From the NCBI RefSeq assembly GCF_937425535.1, contig NZ_OW485601.1, positions 2,010,501 through 2,074,500 on the forward strand: a stretch of DNA of 64,000 nucleotides. Direction: 5' to 3'. Shown here in pieces: positions 43,916-52,738 of this stretch (position 1 is its first letter; every line of letters starts with the position of its first letter). The stretch is from Rhodovastum atsumiense. GTDB lineage: Bacteria; Pseudomonadota; Alphaproteobacteria; Acetobacterales; Acetobacteraceae. Under the pieces are notes generated by a model. It was given only the letters and a program-made list of their open reading frames with translations, was not told the DNA's origin and ran no database searches. The position numbers and the translations under genes were made by a program.

Positions 43916-45208
43916 CTAGGCACGCCGGAACGGCCGGAGGATGCGGTCGGCTTCGGCCTGAGCCTCGGCCATCGCCTGCGCCGGCGTTTTAGCCCCGTTC
44001 AGGCAGGCCTGGATCTGGTCGGTGAGGGCCTTGTACACGCGCTGGTTCTCGAAGGTGGAGAGTTCCCCGGTGGCAACCGGCAGGAAGCTGCGGGCGATGT
44101 CGGCCGGGGGATAATCGGCAACGTATTGCTTCATCGCCGGCGTCTCATACGCCGCCGGGCTGCTGGCGATGTAGCCGGTGCGGATTGACCAGTCGGCCGC
44201 CCGCTCGGGGGCAGTCAGGAAGCGGGCGAAGCGCAGCGCCGCGGTGCGCTCGGCCGGGCTCGCCGCCTTGAAAAAATACAGGTTGCCGCCACCCACCACG
44301 GTGCGCGGGCCGTCCTTGCCCGGCAGGCCGGCGACCCCGAAGGGGAAGGTCGCGTTGGTGCGCAGGTTGGTCAGGTTGCCAGTTGTGTGCTGGATGATCG
44401 CCGTGTTGCCGGCAAGGAAGTCGGGCGAGAGCTGCGGCCAGGCGGAGAGGCCCTCGGGCGTCGCATGACGCTCGAAGGCGAAGGCGCGCCAGTACGTCAG
44501 CGCCTCGATCGCCCGGGGATGGTTGAAATAGACCTCGGTGCCGGCCTCGTTCATCAGGCGATGGCCGGCCTGGTGCGCCAGCGCGCCGAAGGTCCATTGC
44601 GCATTGCCAAGATCGGAAGCGAGCTTGATGCCCCAGCGCGTCACGCGGCCGGAGGCGTCGCGCTTCGTCAGCTTCGTCGCCGCCGCCGCCAGTTCGGCCC
44701 AGGTGCGCGGATAGGCGTTGGGGTCGAGCCCGGCTTCCTCGAACGCGGTCTTGTTGTAGTACTGGATCGCCGTCGAGCGCTGGAACGGCACCGACCAGGT
44801 CTTCCCCTGGGCCCGGCTGTTGGCCATGAAGGCGGGATAGAAACCGGCAAGCCAGCGCTTTGCCTCGGTATCCAGGCCGATCTCGTCGAGGCTGACCAGC
44901 ACGCCGAGATCCTGCAGGCTGTGCATCTCCGCCGCCAGCAGCACGGCGAGCTGCGGACCGCCGCCGGCGCGCAGGGCCGTGACCGCCTTGGTCATGGTCT
45001 CGGCATAGTTGCCGGCATAGACGGGCTTCACGGCGATGCCGCTCTGCTTCTGGAAGTCCTGGCAATAGCCGTCGATCACCGCGGGGATCGGGCCACCCAC
45101 GGCAATCGGGTAGTAGAACGACAGCTCGGTCACGGTCTGCGCCCGCAGGATGGCGGGCGCACCCAGCGTCGCGGCGGACGCAGCAAGCAGCGTACGGCGG
45201 CGGATCAT
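43916..45208 (-). CDS. UgpB-like extracellular solute-binding protein 1
   Basis: 430 residues from ATG 45208. N-terminal RRRTLLAASAATLGAPA is a Tat- or Sec-type export signal. Cluster-B binding protein with UgpB-like features: GNYAETMTKAVTALRAG, VPFQRSTAIQYYNKTAFEEAGLDP and NLTNLRTNATFPFGV. Binds substrate in the periplasm for the downstream permeases. Glycerol 3-phosphate or a related phosphodiester is a plausible ligand but not shown. Confidence 0.9.
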   Translation of the reverse strand: MIRRRTLLAASAATLGAPAILRAQTVTELSFYYPIAVGGPIPAVIDGYCQDFQKQSGIAVKPVYAGNYAETMTKAVTALRAGGGPQLAVLLAAEMHSLQDLGVLVSLDEIGLDTEAKRWLAGFYPAFMANSRAQGKTWSVPFQRSTAIQYYNKTAFEEAGLDPNAYPRTWAELAAAATKLTKRDASGRVTRWGIKLASDLGNAQWTFGALAHQAGHRLMNEAGTEVYFNHPRAIEALTYWRAFAFERHATPEGLSAWPQLSPDFLAGNTAIIQHTTGNLTNLRTNATFPFGVAGLPGKDGPRTVVGGGNLYFFKAASPAERTAALRFARFLTAPERAADWSIRTGYIASSPAAYETPAMKQYVADYPPADIARSFLPVATGELSTFENQRVYKALTDQIQACLNGAKTPAQAMAEAQAEADRILRPFRRA

Positions 45209-45224
45209 CGTCGGACTCCCACGG

Positions 45225-46505
45225 TCAACGGGCATAGGGGCGCAGCAGGCGCGTGGCATTGGCCTGCGCGTCGTCGAGCGCCTGCTTCGGCGACTTGCGG
45301 CCGAGCAGGGCCGCCTGCAACTCGTCGTTCAGCACCTGGGTCACGCGCTGGTTGTCGTGCGTGGACAGCTCGGGCACGGCGTATTCCAGCTGGTCGCGCG
45401 CGACCGCGGCGGCGGGGAAGTCGGCAACATAGGCCCGCATTTCCGGCGTGGTCCAGGCATCGGGCCGGGTCGCCACATAGCCGGTATCGATGCCCCATTG
45501 CGCCGCGCGCGTAGGCGAGGTCATCCATTTCACGAAGCGCAGGCTCGCCGCCGTCTGTGCTGGCGAGGCGCCCTTGAACAGATGGAAATTGCCGCCACCG
45601 GTCGGGCTGCCGCGGCGCTTGTGCGCGGGCAGCATCGCCACCCCGAACGGGAAACGCGCATTGCCGCGGATATTGGTCAGGTTGCCCGTGGTGTGCCAGA
45701 TCATCGCGACCCTGCCTTCCAGGAAGTCGCGCGGCGTGGTGGCCCAGTCCACGATGCCGTCGGGATGCACGCCGTATTTGCGCGTCAGGTCGATCCAGTA
45801 CTGCAGCGCCTCGACGCAGGCCGGGGCGTTGTAGTTCACCCGGTTCCCGGCCGCGTTCGCAAGCTCGGCACCGGCCTGGATGGCGAAGGCCTGGTAGAGC
45901 CAGTAGGGAAAGCCGGTGGCGGGCACCTGGATGCCCCAGCGGGTCACGCGGTCGCCTTCACGCTTCGTGGTCTTGCGCGCGAAGGCCGTCATCTCCTCCC
46001 AGTTCGCCGGTGCATGATCCGGATCGAGCCCGGCCTCGCGGAACACGTCCTTGTTCCAATACATGACGATGGTGGAGCGCTGGAACGGCACGCCCCAGAC
46101 ATGGCCACCGATCTGGCCATTGCGCAGGAAGGCGGGATAGAAGCTGTTGAGCCAGGCGCGGTCCTCCACGCTGGTGGCGAGCGTGTCCAGCGGCACGATC
46201 AGCTCGTTGTCCACCAGCGAGTGCGCATCCACCGCCAGCGTGACCGCCAGCGCCGGCCCCTGCCCCGCCTTCACCGCCGTCATCGCCTTGGCGAGCGTGT
46301 CCACGTAGCTGCCGGCATAGATCGGCTTCACCCGGATGTCCGGATGGGCGGCCATGAAATCGGCGGCGTAGCGATCGACGATCTTCGTGATCGGGCCACC
46401 GACCGCGACCGGGAAATAGAACTCGATCTCGGTCACGCCTTGTGCCCTGGTGATCGCGGGGGCCGCGAGCGGGAGGGCGAGCAAGGTACGGCGCGTGAGG
46501 GACAT
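45225..46505 (-). CDS. UgpB-like extracellular solute-binding protein 2
   Basis: 426 residues from ATG 46505. Export signal TRRTLLALPLAAPAITRA. Same fold and order of motifs as binding protein 1 (GSYVDTLAKAMTAVKAG, VPFQRSTIVMYWNKDVFREAGLDP, NLTNIRGNARFPFGV), so the two are tandem paralogues, 16 bases apart. One operon with two receptors could widen ligand range or capture two related substrates. Confidence 0.9.
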   Translation of the reverse strand: MSLTRRTLLALPLAAPAITRAQGVTEIEFYFPVAVGGPITKIVDRYAADFMAAHPDIRVKPIYAGSYVDTLAKAMTAVKAGQGPALAVTLAVDAHSLVDNELIVPLDTLATSVEDRAWLNSFYPAFLRNGQIGGHVWGVPFQRSTIVMYWNKDVFREAGLDPDHAPANWEEMTAFARKTTKREGDRVTRWGIQVPATGFPYWLYQAFAIQAGAELANAAGNRVNYNAPACVEALQYWIDLTRKYGVHPDGIVDWATTPRDFLEGRVAMIWHTTGNLTNIRGNARFPFGVAMLPAHKRRGSPTGGGNFHLFKGASPAQTAASLRFVKWMTSPTRAAQWGIDTGYVATRPDAWTTPEMRAYVADFPAAAVARDQLEYAVPELSTHDNQRVTQVLNDELQAALLGRKSPKQALDDAQANATRLLRPYAR

Positions 46506-46533
46506 GCGGACCTCTCGAAGGAAAGGGCAGGAC

Positions 46534-47643
46534 TCAGGCAAAGTGCGGAACGGGCGCGATGCGTTGCCCGGCGGCATCGAAGAGGTGGATGTCGGCGGGA
46601 TCGATGGCGAGGCGCACGCCGGCCCCATCGGGCAGCACCGTCCGGCCCGGCAGCCGGGCCAGCAACCGCACCCCGTCCCCCGCGAGACAGGCCAGCACCG
46701 TGTCGGCGCCGAGATACTCGGCATGCAGCACGGTCGCGGGCAGGCCCTGTCCGGCGAGGCGCAACGCCTCCGGCCGGATGCCGGCCTGCGCCGCGGCGGG
46801 ATGCGGCGGTACCAGCACCGGGCCGTCGGTGCCGCGCACCACCATCCCGCCGGCGGCAGGCACGAGCGGCAGCAGGTTCATCGGCGGCGTGCCGATGAAG
46901 CTCGCGGCAAAAGCGGTGGCGGGGTGGGCGTAGATGTCGGCCGGCGGCGCATCCTGCTCGATGCGGCCCTCGCGCAGCAGCACCACCTGATCGGCCATGC
47001 CCATGGCCTCGGTCTGGTCATGGGTGACGTACAGCATGGTGATGCCAAGCCGGCGCTGCAGCGCCAGGATCTCACGCCGCATGTCGGCACGCAGTTGCGC
47101 ATCCAGGTTCGACAGCGGCTCGTCCATCAGGCAGACGGGCGCCTCGGCAACGATGGCGCGGCCGAGCGCCACGCGTTGCTGCTGCCCGCCGGACAACTGC
47201 CCGGGCCGGCGCGACAGCAGGTGCCCGATGCCCAGGATCGCGGCGGCCCGCTCCAACCGCCGGGCGCGCTCCGGCTTCGGCACGGAGCGCGCCTTCAGGC
47301 CGAAGACGATGTTTTCGGCAACGTTCAGATGCGGGAACAGCGCATAGGACTGGAACACCATCGCAACACCGCGCTGCGCCGGCGGCAGGGCGGTGACGTC
47401 GCGCCCGCCGATTTCCACCCGTCCGTCGCTCGCCTGTTCCAGGCCGGCGACGATGCGCAGGCATGTGGTCTTGCCGCAGCCCGACGGGCCGAGCAGCACG
47501 CAGAAACTGCCGGCCGCGACGTGCAATGACGCGGCATCGAGCGCGGTGACGGCGCCGAAACGACGGCTCACGCCATGCAACCGCACGGACGCGCCGGCAG
47601 GCCCGCCCGGGGCGGCGCGGGAGATGGGGGGCTCGGTGATCAT
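46534..47643 (-). CDS. ABC importer ATPase (MalK/UgpC type)
   Basis: 369 residues from ATG 47643. Walker A GPSGCGKTT, Q-loop VFQSYALFPHL, signature LSGGQQQR, Walker B VCLMDEPLSNLD, switch YVTHD; a C-terminal OB/TOBE domain (about 240-369) is typical of sugar-import ATPases. First gene of the six-gene operon and divergent from coaE, with 121 bases between. Confidence 0.93.
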   Translation of the reverse strand: MITEPPISRAAPGGPAGASVRLHGVSRRFGAVTALDAASLHVAAGSFCVLLGPSGCGKTTCLRIVAGLEQASDGRVEIGGRDVTALPPAQRGVAMVFQSYALFPHLNVAENIVFGLKARSVPKPERARRLERAAAILGIGHLLSRRPGQLSGGQQQRVALGRAIVAEAPVCLMDEPLSNLDAQLRADMRREILALQRRLGITMLYVTHDQTEAMGMADQVVLLREGRIEQDAPPADIYAHPATAFAASFIGTPPMNLLPLVPAAGGMVVRGTDGPVLVPPHPAAAQAGIRPEALRLAGQGLPATVLHAEYLGADTVLACLAGDGVRLLARLPGRTVLPDGAGVRLAIDPADIHLFDAAGQRIAPVPHFA

Positions 47644-47764
47644 TTTCCTTGTCCACCGATAGCGGCGCCGGTGGCGCAGGGCATGTGTCAGTTTGATGAT
47701 TTCAGCAGTCTTGCCCCCTGCCCTCGCGCGTGCTTGTTGCCTGGACCATGGCATGGAGCGGCAG

Positions 47765-48367
47765 ATGCGGGTGATCGGGCTGACCGGCGGGATCGGCATG
47801 GGCAAGTCCACCGCCGCCACCGCCTTCCGGCGCGCCCATATCCCGGTCTTCGACGCCGACGCCACCGTGCACCGGCTGCAGGCCCCGGGCGGGCGGGCGT
47901 TGCGCGCCATCGCCGCGACCTTTCCCCGGGCCGTCCGCACCGACGCGCGCGACCGCCCGGTGCTGGACCGTGCCGCCCTGCGTGACATCGCCCTCGCCGA
48001 TCCGGGGGCATTGCGGCGGCTGGAGCAGATCCTGCATCCGATGGTATACGAAGAGGCACGTGCCTTCCTTGCCCGCGCCCGCCGTGCCAGGGCCCGGATC
48101 GCGGTGCTGGACATCCCGTTGCTGTTCGAGACGGGGGGTAGGATCCGCACCGACCTGGTGCTGGTGGTGTCCGCCCCCGCTTCGGTGCAGATCAACCGGG
48201 TGGCGCGGCGCCGCCGCATGGACCCGGCGCAGGTGCGCGCGGTGCTGGCGCGGCAGATGCCCGATGCCGAGAAGCGCCGCCGCGCCGATGTGGTAGTGCG
48301 GACCGGGCTTTCGAAACATCATGCGTTGCGAGCGATCCGGCGCCTGATCAGGAGACTTCGCGGATGA
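47765..48367 (+). CDS. coaE: Dephospho-CoA kinase
   Basis: 200 residues from ATG 47765 (GGAGCGG just upstream); an in-frame ATG at 47753 is weaker. Last step of CoA synthesis. P-loop GLTGGIGMGKST, DADATVH, HPMVYEEARAF and VLDIPLLFETGG are conserved. ATGA overlap with dnaQ, the usual alphaproteobacterial pairing. Confidence 0.95.
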   Translation: MRVIGLTGGIGMGKSTAATAFRRAHIPVFDADATVHRLQAPGGRALRAIAATFPRAVRTDARDRPVLDRAALRDIALADPGALRRLEQILHPMVYEEARAFLARARRARARIAVLDIPLLFETGGRIRTDLVLVVSAPASVQINRVARRRRMDPAQVRAVLARQMPDAEKRRRADVVVRTGLSKHHALRAIRRLIRRLRG

Positions 48368-49044
48368 CCCGTTCAGTTCTGTTCGACACCGAGACCACCG
48401 GCCTCAACCCGCTGAGCGGCGACCGCGTGATCGAGGTCGCCGCCCTGGAGCTGATCAACGACCTGCCCACCGGCCAGCATTATCACACCCTGATCCACCC
48501 CGAGCGCGACATCCCGGAAGAAGCGGCGCGCGTGCACGGCATCACCCTCGACAAGCTCGTGGGCAAGCCGCGCTTCGCCGAGATCGCCGACGCACTGCTG
48601 GACTTCCTCGGTGACGGCCCGCTGGTTGCGCACAATGCGCCGTTCGACTTCGGCTTCCTCAACGCCGAGTTCGCGCGCCTCGGCCGGCCGGCGCTGGCGA
48701 TGGAGCGCATGGTGGATACGCTGGCGCTGGCCAAGGCCCGCTTCCCTGGCATGCCGAACAGTCTGGACGCGCTGTGCCGGCGCTTCGACATCGACCTGTC
48801 CGAACGCACGACGCACAACGCCCTGCTGGACTGCCGGCTGCTGGCCGAGGTCTATGTCGAGCTGACCGGGGGCCGTCAACGCGGCTTGTCGCTGGCAGAC
48901 GCGGGACAGGCGACGATGCCGGTGGCCGTCTACGACGCGGTCGGCCCCCGCTCGCCCCGGATCATCACGCCGAACGAAGCGGAACTGGCGGCCCATGCGA
49001 CGTTCCTGGGCAAGCTCAAGGAACCGATCTGGACCACGCCCTAG
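48364..49044 (+). CDS. dnaQ: DNA polymerase III epsilon subunit (proofreading exonuclease)
   Basis: 226 residues. DEDDh exonuclease: Exo I FDTETTGLNP (D8, E10), Exo II LVAHNAPFDFGFLN, Exo III RTTHNALLDCRLL. C-terminal tail for binding the polymerase subunit is short and Ala-rich. Translationally coupled to coaE. Confidence 0.96.
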   Translation: MTRSVLFDTETTGLNPLSGDRVIEVAALELINDLPTGQHYHTLIHPERDIPEEAARVHGITLDKLVGKPRFAEIADALLDFLGDGPLVAHNAPFDFGFLNAEFARLGRPALAMERMVDTLALAKARFPGMPNSLDALCRRFDIDLSERTTHNALLDCRLLAEVYVELTGGRQRGLSLADAGQATMPVAVYDAVGPRSPRIITPNEAELAAHATFLGKLKEPIWTTP

Positions 49045-49056
49045 CCGTCCTTTGGC

Positions 49057-49141
49057 GTAGGGCGGACGCAGTCCACCAACGCAAGCCAGCCACCTTGCGG
49101 AAGCTTGCGTCGGCGGATGACGCTGCGCTTATCCGCCCTAC
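49057..49141. repeat. 85-base inverted-repeat element, copy 2
   Basis: GTAGGGCGGA ... TCCGCCCTAC, same length and ends as the copy at 26127, with shared inner blocks GCAGTCC-CCAACGCAAG and GCTGCGCT-ATCC but a diverged centre. Lies 12 bases after the dnaQ stop and 11 before the end of hpnN. Confidence 0.85.
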
Positions 49142-49152
49142 GCCTTCCAACG

Positions 49153-51747
49153 CTACCTGCTGCCGCGACTCCAAAGATTGAGCGCCCGCAGCAAGGTCGG
49201 CACGAACAACAACGTCGCAATCAACGTGCAGCCGAGGCTGAGCATCAGCAGGTCGCCCATGCTGGCCGTGCCCGGATGGGCGCTGAGCGCGAGCGAGCCG
49301 AAGGCCGTGCCGGTGGTCAGCGCGGAGAAGATGATCGCGCGGGCCGTCGCGGTGCCGAGGAAGCGGTCGGCGCCGGCGCGCCAGTTCATCACGAAGTAGA
49401 TGTTGAACGACACGCCCACGCCCAGCAGCAGCGGCAGGGCGATGATGTTGGCGAAGTTCAGCGGCAGCTGCCAGACGGTCGCGCCGACCACGGTCATCAG
49501 CGCCGCCAGCAGCAGCGGCGCCATCACCAGCAGCACGTCGATCACGCGCCGCAGCACCAGGGCCAGGATGATGGCGATCGCCCCCAGGGCGAGGAGTGCC
49601 GCCGAGCGGAAGGCTCCGACGATGGTGGTGGCGCTGCCGACGATGGTCACCGCCGAGCCGGCCGCTTCCGGGGCGATGCCCTGAACCTCGGCCACGAAGG
49701 CGTGCAGCCCGACGGAATCGCGGGCCTGGGCGCGCGGCAGCACCTGCACCCGCGCGCGCCCGTCCGGCAGGCGCCAGTCGCGCGCGATGTCCTGCGGGAT
49801 CGAGGCCAGAGTGACCGGCTTCGCGTCGAGCGCGGTGCGCAGCCGCCCGAGTTGCAGCGGCAAATAGCGGGTGAGCGCCGCGTCGGTTTCCAGCAGCACC
49901 GGATCGGGGGCGGCCACCAGCCGGCGCAACGCCTCCACGATCCCCGGCACCGGCGTGTCGGGGGCCTTGGCGGCGGCGCGTTCCAGGTTGGACAGGGCAG
50001 CCTTGGCCGCAAGGCGGAGGTCGGCGGCGGAGACCGGGGCGGCCGGGGAGCGCGGCGCCAGGGTCGCGGTCAGGATGCTGGCGGCATCGGCGATCACCGC
50101 CAGCTTGGCCGGCTGGTTTTCTGGCACCAGGCTGGACAGCGTCAGCGCGTCCTCCACCAGCGGCAGCTTGCGCAGCTTCACTGCCAGCGCGTCGGCCTCG
50201 GCCTGGGAGGGGGCGATGATGTCGATGGTGTAGGGGTTGGTCAGCGGCGATTCCATCAGGTCCGAGAGCGTGCGCATCGCCTCGGTGTGCGGGTTCTTGG
50301 TGTGCAGCGGGTCGGAATCGAAGGCCAGCCGCGGCAGCAGCACCGCGCCCGCCACCGCGAGCGCGGCGAAGATCGCCAGCACCGGACCGCGCCGGCGCAC
50401 CAGTTGCGTCTCCAGCAGGCCGGCCCAGGCGAAGCCGATCTCGGCCTGCTCGCCGCGCGGGCGGAACAGCGCCAGGGCGGCGGGCAGGAAGCCGAGGGTG
50501 CAGGCGAAGGCGATCACCATGCCCGCCCCCGCGATCAGGCCGAGTTCGGCCACGCCGCTGAAATCGGTCGGCACGAAGGCCAGGAAGCCGGCCGCGGTGG
50601 CGGCGGCGGCCACCAGGATCTGCGGCCCGACCCGCGCGGCGGTCATCTGCAGCGCCGCCACCGGTTCGCCGGCCTGCAGCCGCATCTCGCGGTAGCGCAC
50701 GCAGAACTGGATGGCGAAATCGACGGCGATGCCGACAAACAGGATGGCGAAGGCGACCGAGACCAGGTTCAGCGTGCCCACCACCAGGGCGGCGAAGCCG
50801 GTGGTCAGCGCCAGGCCGAGCCCGAGCGTGAGCAGGATCGGCACGATCAGCCGCCAGGACCGCACCGCCAGCACCAGCCACAGCGTCACCAGCAGCATGC
50901 TGCCGATCATGCCGGCGACCGCGCCTTCGGCGACCGTGGCGAATTCCTCGTCGGCGAGCGCCACCGAGCCGGTGATACGGACATGCGCCTGCCCGGCCTT
51001 CACCCAGGGCAGTTGCGCGGCGGCGGCCCGGATCGCGTCGGTGGCGGCGCCGCCGGGGGCCAGCGCACCATGGTCGAGCTTCGGCTGCACCAGCACGAAG
51101 CGGTACTGCCCGGCCAGATCGACCAGCTTGCCGCCCAGCAGCGTCTGCCACGACAGCGGGCGCGGCTTGCCGGCGGCGGCATCGGCGAGGGTGCGGCGGA
51201 ACGCCTCCAGCGCCGAGCGGACCGGGGCGAGGTCGGCCTGGCCACGATCCACCCCCATGCCCAGCAGGCCGAGCGCGGCGAACAGGCCGCGGGCGGAAGG
51301 ATCGGCGATGAGCTGGCCGAGGAAGGGCTGCGCGTCGATGGTGCGTTCCATCAGCTCGTTCAGCGTCGCCTCGTCCAGGAACATCAGCCCGTTCGCGTCG
51401 AAATAGGGCGAGGCATCCGGCTGGCGGACCGAGCGGAAATGGGTCGTGTCGGAGGACAGCGCCTGGGCGAGCGCGGCGGCGGTCTGCTCCGCCTGCTCGG
51501 GGATCGCGGCGTCCACCACGGCGACCAGCAGGTCGGTGAACTGGGGAAAGGCCCGGTCCATGGCCATCGCGCGCTGCCGCCAGGGCAGGCTGGAGGCGAA
51601 CAAGGTGTCCGTATCCGTGGTGACGCCCAGGCGCGTGGCGGCAAGCCAGCCCGAGAGGGTCGTGAGCAGCAGGGCACCGACCAGCACCAGGATGGCACGG
51701 CGGCGGCACCCCTCGGCGAAGGTGGCCAGCAGGCGGGAGAGCGACAT
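49153..51747 (-). CDS. hpnN: Hopanoid biosynthesis-associated RND transporter HpnN
   Basis: 864 residues, MMPL/RND type: one N-terminal helix, a large periplasmic domain, five helices (about 265-415), a second helix and periplasmic domain, then a second set of five helices to the end. Motifs FASSLPWRQR, GIAVDFAIQFCVRYRE and SFNIYFVMNWR fit HpnN, which moves hopanoids to the outer membrane. Other hpn genes are not in the window. Twenty-seven bases downstream of the oxidase subunit IV gene, so possibly co-transcribed. Confidence 0.9.
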   Translation of the reverse strand: MSLSRLLATFAEGCRRRAILVLVGALLLTTLSGWLAATRLGVTTDTDTLFASSLPWRQRAMAMDRAFPQFTDLLVAVVDAAIPEQAEQTAAALAQALSSDTTHFRSVRQPDASPYFDANGLMFLDEATLNELMERTIDAQPFLGQLIADPSARGLFAALGLLGMGVDRGQADLAPVRSALEAFRRTLADAAAGKPRPLSWQTLLGGKLVDLAGQYRFVLVQPKLDHGALAPGGAATDAIRAAAAQLPWVKAGQAHVRITGSVALADEEFATVAEGAVAGMIGSMLLVTLWLVLAVRSWRLIVPILLTLGLGLALTTGFAALVVGTLNLVSVAFAILFVGIAVDFAIQFCVRYREMRLQAGEPVAALQMTAARVGPQILVAAAATAAGFLAFVPTDFSGVAELGLIAGAGMVIAFACTLGFLPAALALFRPRGEQAEIGFAWAGLLETQLVRRRGPVLAIFAALAVAGAVLLPRLAFDSDPLHTKNPHTEAMRTLSDLMESPLTNPYTIDIIAPSQAEADALAVKLRKLPLVEDALTLSSLVPENQPAKLAVIADAASILTATLAPRSPAAPVSAADLRLAAKAALSNLERAAAKAPDTPVPGIVEALRRLVAAPDPVLLETDAALTRYLPLQLGRLRTALDAKPVTLASIPQDIARDWRLPDGRARVQVLPRAQARDSVGLHAFVAEVQGIAPEAAGSAVTIVGSATTIVGAFRSAALLALGAIAIILALVLRRVIDVLLVMAPLLLAALMTVVGATVWQLPLNFANIIALPLLLGVGVSFNIYFVMNWRAGADRFLGTATARAIIFSALTTGTAFGSLALSAHPGTASMGDLLMLSLGCTLIATLLFVPTLLRALNLWSRGSR

Positions 51748-51774
51748 CGGCAGGAGGGTCCGTTTCGGCGGGTG

Positions 51775-52083
51775 TCAGGGATGACGCGTGACCGGCACCG
51801 AATAGTCGGTCCGGGTCAGCGGGTCCACGCTGCCGAGCCCCAGCAGGATGACGAGCCACAGCAGCGCCGCCACCGCGAAAGCCTGCGCCAGACCAGAGAC
51901 TGAGTACATTCGCATGAATGCCGTTCCGATCACGATCAGCATGGCTGCCATGAGCAACACCAGGGCCGGGGCCGCCAGCCAGCCCGGCAGCAACGGCACC
52001 GCCCAGAGCTGCGCCGCCAGCAGGCCCAGCACCGCCAGCCAGCTCCCGCCCAGCCGGCGCAGATGGGGGCCTGGCGCGGTCAT
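51775..52083 (-). CDS. Cytochrome c oxidase subunit IV (CtaF/CoxD-like)
   Basis: 102 residues, three membrane helices (about 12-30, 36-58, 65-85). Small prokaryotic subunit IV of heme-copper oxidases, identified by size, topology and position directly after coxC (1 base between). It is thought to stabilise the oxidase; no cofactor ligands. Confidence 0.75.
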   Translation of the reverse strand: MTAPGPHLRRLGGSWLAVLGLLAAQLWAVPLLPGWLAAPALVLLMAAMLIVIGTAFMRMYSVSGLAQAFAVAALLWLVILLGLGSVDPLTRTDYSVPVTRHP

Positions 52084-52084
52084 C

Positions 52085-52738
52085 TCATGCCCCCACCCGT
52101 CCCAGCAGGTAGATCAGCGGGAACAGCACCACCCAGATCATGTCGACGAAGGACCAGTAGAGTCCCACCACCTCGGCCGGGACCGCGTGGCCGCCGTCCA
52201 GCGCCCCCGCCCGGGCGCGCAGCCCCAGCCAGGTCAGCAGGCCGAGCCCGATCAGCATGTGCAGCCCGTGCAGGCCGGTCGCCACGAAGTAGAACGCGAA
52301 GAACAGGGCGGCCCCTCCCCCCGCCTCCCTGGCCAGGGCGAAATCCGGGCCCGGCCAGAGATGCTCGTCGAAATCGCCTTTCCACTCGACCCCCTTCAGC
52401 GCCAGGAACGCGATGCCGAACGCGGCGGTGACGGCGCAGATCCAGCGCACCTGCCGGCCTCGGCCGTGCCCGGCCAGGACCGGGGCAGCGGCCATGACGG
52501 CGCTGCTGGTCAGCAGCAGGGCGGTGTTGACGGCACCAATCCACAGCTTCGTGTGCCGGGCCGCGAGGTCGAACCCCGCTGGGTGCTGGTGGCGGCAGAA
52601 GATGAATGCCAGGAACAGCCCGCCGAAGAACAGCGCCTCGGTGGCCAGGAACAGCCACATGCCGGCGATCGCCGTATCCGCCTGGTGCGCGGGGCTCTCG
52701 AACTGGAACTGGTGGTGCGGGCCGAGCCGTTCAGGCAT
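52085..52738 (-). CDS. coxC: Cytochrome c oxidase subunit III
   Basis: 217 residues from ATG 52738, overlapping coxA by 8 bases. Five or six membrane helices; [20 protein letters not shown] and [13 protein letters not shown] with HxxH and the terminal [18 protein letters not shown] are conserved. Short form without the first two helices, typical of caa3-type enzymes. Confidence 0.94.
   Translation of the reverse strand: MPERLGPHHQFQFESPAHQADTAIAGMWLFLATEALFFGGLFLAFIFCRHQHPAGFDLAARHTKLWIGAVNTALLLTSSAVMAAAPVLAGHGRGRQVRWICAVTAAFGIAFLALKGVEWKGDFDEHLWPGPDFALAREAGGGAALFFAFYFVATGLHGLHMLIGLGLLTWLGLRARAGALDGGHAVPAEVVGLYWSFVDMIWVVLFPLIYLLGRVGA

Noticed and set aside
49105-51903. 932-codon open frame on the plus strand opposite hpnN
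   Set aside because: Mirror of HpnN codon bias; extreme Gly/Arg/Gln content and no motifs.
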